Below are positions 6,081-9,856 of a DNA stretch of 9,856 nt, in pieces; the stretch's first letter is position 1, and the number at the start of each line of letters is the position of its first letter. A model generated the notes under the pieces. It saw only the letters and a list, made by a program, of their open reading frames with translations. It made no database searches and had not been told where the DNA came from. Origin of the DNA: Aquifex sp. GTDB taxonomy: Bacteria; Aquificota; Aquificia; Aquificales; Aquificaceae. A program made the translations under genes and the position numbers. The stretch spans positions 1 to 9,856 of the forward strand of contig WFPV01000010.1 of the NCBI GenBank assembly GCA_015487405.1. The letters run 5' to 3'.

Positions 6081-6155
6081 GTCTTCTTTATAAGGCTTTT
6101 TATTAAGCTTTCAGTTTTTTCTTTGGTAAACTTTTAGAAGGCGGGGGCAGAGTGG
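6081..6155. other. A/T-rich argH-nuoH intergenic region
   Basis: Seventy-five bases with no gene. An 8-bp direct repeat TTTATAAG (6074-6081, overlapping the argH end, and 6087-6094) and T-rich runs around 6095-6124 are visible. No stable GC hairpin is seen, and no -35/-10 pair of good quality, although TATAAG (6089-6094) or TATTAA (6101-6106) could act as -10 boxes. Just before nuoH lies a G-rich stretch (AAGGCGGGGG, 6138-6147), an untypical ribosome site. Whether nuoH has its own promoter cannot be decided from the sequence. Confidence 0.5.
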
Positions 6156-7205
6156 ATGCATAGCTTTTGGATAGACCTTCTTGTTGCGATTATCAAGATT
6201 CTCGTAATTTTGGGAATAGCCCTCGGAATAGGGGCTTTCCTGACCTGGGTTGAGAGAAAGGTAGCGGCTCACATTCAGAGGAGACCCGGACCTATGGTAG
6301 TCGGATGGCATGGGCTTCTGCAACCTCTAGCGGACGGTATTAAGCTACTAACTAAGGAAGACCTTTTCCCGAGATACGGGGATAAATTCCTCTACCACCT
6401 TGCGATTATTCTCGCCTTAGTGCCTGCAACACTCGTATTTTCGGTTATCCCCTTTGGACCTGAGTTTGAGGTGTTTGGCTACAAGGTAAAACCTATCTTG
6501 TCGGACGTTAACGTAGGGATCCTGCTTGCCTTTGCCCTTGGTTCCATGGCTGTTTACGCCGTCGCTCTCGCAGGATGGGCTTCCAATTCTAAGTATCCCC
6601 TCATAGCCTCTATGAGAAAAGCGGGTGTTATTGTATCCTACGAAGTAGTTATCATCTTTGCAGTTATGGGTCCTATCATCCTTGCAGGGACTTTGTCTAC
6701 CTACGAGATAGTTCAGAAACAGATAGAACAGGGGCTCTGGTATATATGGGTTCAACCGATAGCCTTTGTAGTTTACATGTTCGCAGCCCTTGCGGAGATG
6801 GGAAGGGTTCCCTTTGACGTTCAAGAGGCAGAAGCGGAACTGGTTACGGGTTTCACCGTTGAATACGGAGGAATGAAGTTTGGACTCTTCCCACTCGTTG
6901 AGTGGTATATTGAAGGGCTTACGTTATCAGCCATAGCGGTGGTTCTCTTCTTCGGAGGATGGTCTCCCATAAATATACCTTTCGTTGGATTCGTTGACCC
7001 CCTATTCTTCTTGGGAGGGCTTTCTCCCTTCGTATGGTTCATATTGAAAACGATACTACTCTTCCTCTTTATCCTCTGGCTACACTGGACCTTACCCAGA
7101 TACAGAATAGACCAAATCACGCAGACTGCGTGGAAGATAATGCTACCTTTAACATTAATAAATCTTGTTCTTACGGCTGTCCTTGCTCCAATTATATGGA
7201 GGTGA
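6156..7205 (+). CDS. nuoH: NADH-quinone oxidoreductase subunit H
   Basis: A 349-aa integral membrane subunit of complex I that forms much of the quinone-binding site and links the peripheral arm to the proton-pumping arm. About eight hydrophobic helices are visible, the first at roughly 8-30. Conserved loops include WVERKVAAHIQRR (31-43), GWHGLLQPLADGIKLLTKED (50-69), SMRKAGVIVSYEV (152-164), and AEMGRVPFDVQEAEAELVTG (213-232) followed by FTVEYGGMKFGLF (233-245), which carry the acidic residues of the quinone cavity. In the first loop, where many homologues have Gly-Pro-Asn-Arg, this protein has Gly-Pro-Met-Val. An in-frame TAG upstream (6135-6137) and no alternative start fix the ATG at 6156. 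Its stop lies inside the nuoI ribosome site. It is the first gene of the nuoHIJKL run here, with argH upstream instead of nuoG. Confidence 0.97.
   Translation: MHSFWIDLLVAIIKILVILGIALGIGAFLTWVERKVAAHIQRRPGPMVVGWHGLLQPLADGIKLLTKEDLFPRYGDKFLYHLAIILALVPATLVFSVIPFGPEFEVFGYKVKPILSDVNVGILLAFALGSMAVYAVALAGWASNSKYPLIASMRKAGVIVSYEVVIIFAVMGPIILAGTLSTYEIVQKQIEQGLWYIWVQPIAFVVYMFAALAEMGRVPFDVQEAEAELVTGFTVEYGGMKFGLFPLVEWYIEGLTLSAIAVVLFFGGWSPINIPFVGFVDPLFFLGGLSPFVWFILKTILLFLFILWLHWTLPRYRIDQITQTAWKIMLPLTLINLVLTAVLAPIIWR
7198..7205 (+). promoter_or_regulatory. nuoI ribosome binding site overlapping the nuoH stop codon
   Basis: GGAGGTGA contains the nuoH TGA as its last three bases and lies four bases before the nuoI ATG. 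It decides the nuoI start and indicates translational coupling within the nuo operon. Confidence 0.75.
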
Positions 7206-7209
7206 AGCC

Positions 7210-7839
7210 ATGATTAAGAAAGTGGCGGCAAAACCTCTCTCTTGGATAGAGAGAATATTTTTCATAGATTTCATAAGAGGTCTCAGAATTACTCTAAAGA
7301 ATGCCTTTAGAAAAACTATAACTACTCACTACCCTTACGAAAAGCTCACTCCTCCGAAACGTTTTAGGGGATACTTTGCCCATAAGGTTGTTGACGGAAC
7401 GGAACCTCAGCCGGCGTTCCAAGAATGGGTGAACAGGTATAACATTCAAGTGGAATACGGAAAGAGTAGATGCGTAGTATGTCTCAGGTGTAAAAGAGCG
7501 TGCCCTGTTCCCCAGCTCTTTGAAATAGAGGGTAAGAAACTCCCCAACGGAAAGAGGGTTGTGAGCGTTTTCAATATGAACATGCTCCTTTGCACCTACT
7601 GCGGTTTCTGTGTTGACGCTTGTCCGGTTGATTGTCTATACCAAACGGATATCCACGAAACGGCCGGCTACTCCCGTAAGGATGCAATTCTAACCCTTGA
7701 AATTCTTGAACAAATAGGTAGGGACTGGCAACTCAGGAGAGAAAGGGAGCCCGATAGAATCTGGATAGACGACGAACAAAGGCAAAGGCTCTGGGCTGAA
7801 AATGATGTAAAATTGCCTAAAGTCCAAGAGGGAGTTTGA
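7210..7839 (+). CDS. nuoI: NADH-quinone oxidoreductase subunit I (2x[4Fe-4S] ferredoxin-type)
   Basis: A 209-aa peripheral subunit that carries electrons through two [4Fe-4S] clusters towards the final cluster next to the quinone site. The two binding motifs are CVVCLRCKRACP (Cys88, 91, 94, 98) and CTYCGFCVDACP (Cys128, 131, 134, 138). An additional Cys142 follows the second motif. The N-terminal amphipathic region (about 10-40, IERIFFIDFIRGLRITLKNA) is where the family contacts the membrane arm. The ATG at 7210 is chosen over an upstream TTG at 7165, because GGAGGTGA (7198-7205) ends four bases before the ATG and the 15-residue extension would lie inside nuoH. The C-terminal ~50 residues are highly charged. 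It overlaps nuoJ by one base. Confidence 0.96.
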   Translation: MIKKVAAKPLSWIERIFFIDFIRGLRITLKNAFRKTITTHYPYEKLTPPKRFRGYFAHKVVDGTEPQPAFQEWVNRYNIQVEYGKSRCVVCLRCKRACPVPQLFEIEGKKLPNGKRVVSVFNMNMLLCTYCGFCVDACPVDCLYQTDIHETAGYSRKDAILTLEILEQIGRDWQLRREREPDRIWIDDEQRQRLWAENDVKLPKVQEGV

Positions 7840-8372
7840 TGGGGAAGGTTCTGATATTTGGATTTTTCTCGTTCTTAGCCATAGCTTCGGGACTTGGTAT
7901 AATTCTGCTTAGAAATCCAATTTACGTTGTCGTTGCCTTGCTTTCTTCACTTATAGCGGTAGCGGGAATATTCTTTGTAGCGGGTGCGGAGCTCGTCGGC
8001 GCCCTTCAACTCCTCATATACGCGGTAGCCATAGCAGTATTCTACATCATAGCTATAAGTGCTGTCCCTTGGGAAAAGGCGAAGAAAAGTGAAAGTCACT
8101 ACAGGTTTGAGGGACTCGTCTCACTTCCCATTGTTCTTTTTCTTTACGCCGAGATGATTCTTGTGTTTATGCTTGGTGTGAAGGCTTCTCCCGAAGGTAA
8201 GTTTAGAGCTTTTATAGAAAAGCTCGGAAATACGGAAGTTATAGGTGCTATCCTCTTTAGTAAGTATTTCTTAGCTTTTGAAATGGTTTCCTTGGTTTTG
8301 TTAATCGGTATGATAGGTGCAGTTCTAATAGGAAGAAAGGAGAGTCAGACCTATGAAGACGATTCCACTTGA
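7839..8372 (+). CDS. nuoJ: NADH-quinone oxidoreductase subunit J
   Basis: A 177-aa membrane subunit of complex I (ND6 homologue) with five predicted helices, at about 3-23, 28-48, 52-76, 93-114 and 140-165. The conserved GAELVGALQLLIYA segment (49-62) leads into the third helix, and the last helix has the family-like FEMVSLVLLIGMIGAVLIGRK. The glycine that normally follows Tyr-Ala/Val in the third helix, part of the pi-bulge region, is Val63 here. The ATG at 7839 overlaps the nuoI TGA (TGATG) and has an AGAGGGAG site a few bases upstream; a TTG at 7836 is also in frame but less likely. The charged tail (RKESQTYEDDST) overlaps the nuoK start by 20 bases. Function depends on assembly with NuoH, A and K. 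Confidence 0.94.
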   Translation: MGKVLIFGFFSFLAIASGLGIILLRNPIYVVVALLSSLIAVAGIFFVAGAELVGALQLLIYAVAIAVFYIIAISAVPWEKAKKSESHYRFEGLVSLPIVLFLYAEMILVFMLGVKASPEGKFRAFIEKLGNTEVIGAILFSKYFLAFEMVSLVLLIGMIGAVLIGRKESQTYEDDST

Positions 8373-8661
8373 AGCTTTCTTAGTGGTGAGTATGATACTT
8401 TTTGGACTCGGTGTGATAGGTATAGCCGCAAGAAGAAATCTTGTAACTATCCTTATGAGTCTGGAGCTTGCCTTGAATGCGGTAAATATAGCCCTCGTCG
8501 GGGCTGATTATTATCTGGGTTCTGTGCACGGGCAGATATTCGCCCTCTTTATAATAGCTCTTGCTGCTACGGAAGCGGCGGTGGGGCTGGGAATAATAAT
8601 AGCTATATTCAGGCTAAAACGTGTTGAAAGCTCGGACGAAATAAGAGAGCTGAGGGGCTAA
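8353..8661 (+). CDS. nuoK: NADH-quinone oxidoreductase subunit K
   Basis: A 102-aa, three-helix membrane subunit (ND4L homologue) that takes part in proton transfer. Family landmarks are RRNLVTILMSLELALNAVN (28-46) and GQIFALFIIALAATEAAVGL (60-79). The two membrane glutamates required for pumping are present as Glu38 and Glu74, equivalent to E. coli Glu36 and Glu72. The N-terminus MKTIPLEAFLVVSMILFGLG is typical. The ATG lies 20 bases inside nuoJ, with AAGGAGAG about ten bases upstream, which again suggests coupled translation. The C-terminal tail is charged. nuoL begins two bases after its stop. Confidence 0.96.
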   Translation: MKTIPLEAFLVVSMILFGLGVIGIAARRNLVTILMSLELALNAVNIALVGADYYLGSVHGQIFALFIIALAATEAAVGLGIIIAIFRLKRVESSDEIRELRG

Positions 8662-8663
8662 CC

Positions 8664-9856
8664 ATGGAAGGGTTGATAGTTCTACTCACACCCCTAATTA
8701 CCTTTTTAATAATCTTAGTTTTCGGGAGAAAAATAGGAGACTTCGCAAGCGGAGTTCTGACCTCAGTCTCTGGAGCTCTCACCTTCCTCTTCTCCTTAGC
8801 AATAACCTTCAAAGCTATCCACGAACCTATCCACATCAAACTCTACAACTTCCTCCCAATCTCGGACTACACTCTCACCTTAGGTCTCTACTTTGACTCC
8901 CTCTCTTCAGTTATGGCTTCCGTCGTCACCTTCGTCGCCACCCTCATCTTCATCTACTCCATCGGATACATGAAAGACGAGTTCGGTCACTGGACCTTTA
9001 AGTTCTACGCATACCTAAACCTCTTCCTCTTTGCTATGCTCCTCATTGTCCTTTCGGATAACCTCCTCGGAATCTTCTTCGGTTGGGAAGGTGTCGGGCT
9101 TGCTTCATACCTCCTCATCGGCTACTACCACAACCAGAAAAAAGCCACTAAAGCCTCCTTCGAAGCTTTTGTCATGAACAGAATAGGTGACTGGCTCTTT
9201 ATCTTCGGTATCATCTACTCCTTCTACCTATTTGGCTCACTTGAAATCCTTGACATATTCCCAAAGGTTGAAGAAGTCAACAAATACGCCCTTTCAGTAG
9301 CAACAATGCTCCTCTTTGGAGGAGCAGTAGGAAAGTCTGGACAGTTTCCGCTCCATACCTGGCTACCGAACGCGATGGCAGGTCCTACGCCTGTGTCAGC
9401 GCTTCTGCACGCAGCGACTATGGTAGCCGCAGGAGTTTACATGGTAGCAAGACTCTATCCCATGTTTGAAGCAACACCACAGACCTTAAAGCTGATAGTT
9501 CTTATTGGAGCGATAACGATGACGATGGCAGCCTTAGCGGGAGCGGTTCATGAGGACATCAAGAAGATAATAGCCTTTTCAACGATGTCCCAGCTTGGAT
9601 ACATGTTTGTGGCTTTAGGAGTTGGAGACAAAGGCGGGGCGATGTTTCACCTCACCACACACGCCTTCTTTAAAGCCCTGCTCTTCTTAGCGGCAGGAGC
9701 GGTAATAACGGCATTTCACCATCACCTATACAACATCTTCCAGATGGGGGGCTTGAAGAAGTATATGCCTGTGACTTACGTAGCGTTTATGATAGGGGCG
9801 TTGAGCTTGGCAGGAATAATTCCCTTTGCAGGCTTTTGGAGCAAGGACAGGATAAT
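8664..9856 (+). CDS. nuoL: NADH-quinone oxidoreductase subunit L, N-terminal 397 codons (partial)
   Basis: The gene is open to the right edge, so the C-terminal part, including the long lateral helix, is missing. NuoL is the distal antiporter-like proton-pumping subunit. Conserved elements are FFGWEGVGLASYLLIGYY (138-155, with Glu142), FEAFVMNRIGD (166-176), and GAVGKSGQFPLHTWLP (220-235, with Lys224). Next comes AGPTPVSALLHAATMVAAG (239-257). The proton-path residues His329, His333 and Lys337 in MFHLTTHAFFKALLF keep the same four-residue spacing as E. coli His334/338/Lys342. GFWSKD (390-395) carries the Lys of the distal helix. The ATG at 8664 follows the nuoK stop by two bases with GAGGGG upstream. 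Codon usage changes sharply near codons 205-212: the first half uses GTC, ATC, CTC and TTC, the second GTA, GTG, ATA, GCG and TTT. Confidence 0.95.
   Translation, partial: MEGLIVLLTPLITFLIILVFGRKIGDFASGVLTSVSGALTFLFSLAITFKAIHEPIHIKLYNFLPISDYTLTLGLYFDSLSSVMASVVTFVATLIFIYSIGYMKDEFGHWTFKFYAYLNLFLFAMLLIVLSDNLLGIFFGWEGVGLASYLLIGYYHNQKKATKASFEAFVMNRIGDWLFIFGIIYSFYLFGSLEILDIFPKVEEVNKYALSVATMLLFGGAVGKSGQFPLHTWLPNAMAGPTPVSALLHAATMVAAGVYMVARLYPMFEATPQTLKLIVLIGAITMTMAALAGAVHEDIKKIIAFSTMSQLGYMFVALGVGDKGGAMFHLTTHAFFKALLFLAAGAVITAFHHHLYNIFQMGGLKKYMPVTYVAFMIGALSLAGIIPFAGFWSKDRI

Noticed and set aside
6074..6094. TTTATAAG direct repeat near the end of argH as a regulatory site
   Set aside because: It is short, A/T-rich and partly inside the coding region; two copies alone give little support.
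6417..7120. Antisense open frames within nuoH
   Set aside because: They lie opposite a certain gene and show no recognisable domain or plausible start signals.
7165..7209. TTG at 7165 as nuoI start
   Set aside because: It would lie inside nuoH and add 15 non-conserved residues; the ATG at 7210 has a strong ribosome site.
7836..7838. TTG at 7836 as nuoJ start
   Set aside because: The adjoining ATG at 7839 overlaps the nuoI stop in the usual TGATG manner and is the better start codon.
8609..8839. 76-codon open frame on the minus strand across the nuoK-nuoL junction
   Set aside because: It lies opposite two well-supported coding regions and has no recognisable motif.
1..9856. tRNA, rRNA, CRISPR, insertion sequences or prophage elements
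   Set aside because: No repeat arrays, transposase-like reading frames, terminal inverted repeats or cloverleaf-like segments were seen; nearly all the DNA is accounted for by housekeeping genes.

Overview
The window looks like chromosomal housekeeping DNA from a thermophilic bacterium of the Aquificales, probably Aquifex-like. This rests on the character of the GroES, GroEL, ArgH and NuoH proteins, the lysine/glutamate-rich composition, the tight packing of genes, and an argH gene directly followed by a nuoH-I-J-K-L cluster. The assignment comes from remembered family sequences, not from a search. I see no mobile element, CRISPR array, tRNA or rRNA gene, and no clear novel system; the interest lies in regulatory and sequence details.

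Layout. (1) Minus strand, 1-585: a four-repeat TPR protein followed, with a one-base overlap, by the 5' end of a SAM hydrolase / SAM hydroxide adenosyltransferase (DUF62) gene that runs off the left edge. (2) 586-799: divergent control region. It holds a possible promoter for the TPR gene and a perfect TTGACA-17 bp-TATAAT promoter for groES, overlapped by a perfect 8-bp inverted repeat. (3) 800-2760: groES and groEL, the bicistronic chaperonin operon. (4) 2771-2791: a strong GC hairpin in the 39-bp gap between groEL and the convergent recO-like gene (minus, 2800-3444). (5) 3489-6080, plus strand: an unrecognised 229-aa protein, an RlpA-like cell-wall protein coupled to it by an ATGA overlap, and argH (argininosuccinate lyase) 10 bp later. 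(6) 6156-9856: nuoH, nuoI, nuoJ, nuoK and the first 397 codons of nuoL, cut by the right edge.

How the genes work together. GroES and GroEL form the protein-folding chamber. The nuo genes encode the membrane arm of respiratory complex I plus its two-cluster ferredoxin subunit NuoI. The electron-input subunits (NuoE, F, G) and the other peripheral subunits are not in the window; argH sits where nuoG would be expected in the common gene order. ArgH performs the last step of arginine synthesis and has no evident functional link to complex I.

Points most worth a second look: the promoter-operator arrangement before groES, which lacks a CIRCE element; an abrupt switch of synonymous codon usage inside nuoL near position 9280-9300; a His-to-Ser replacement at a catalytic position of the RlpA-like protein; and a Gly-to-Val replacement in the normally conserved third transmembrane helix of NuoJ.
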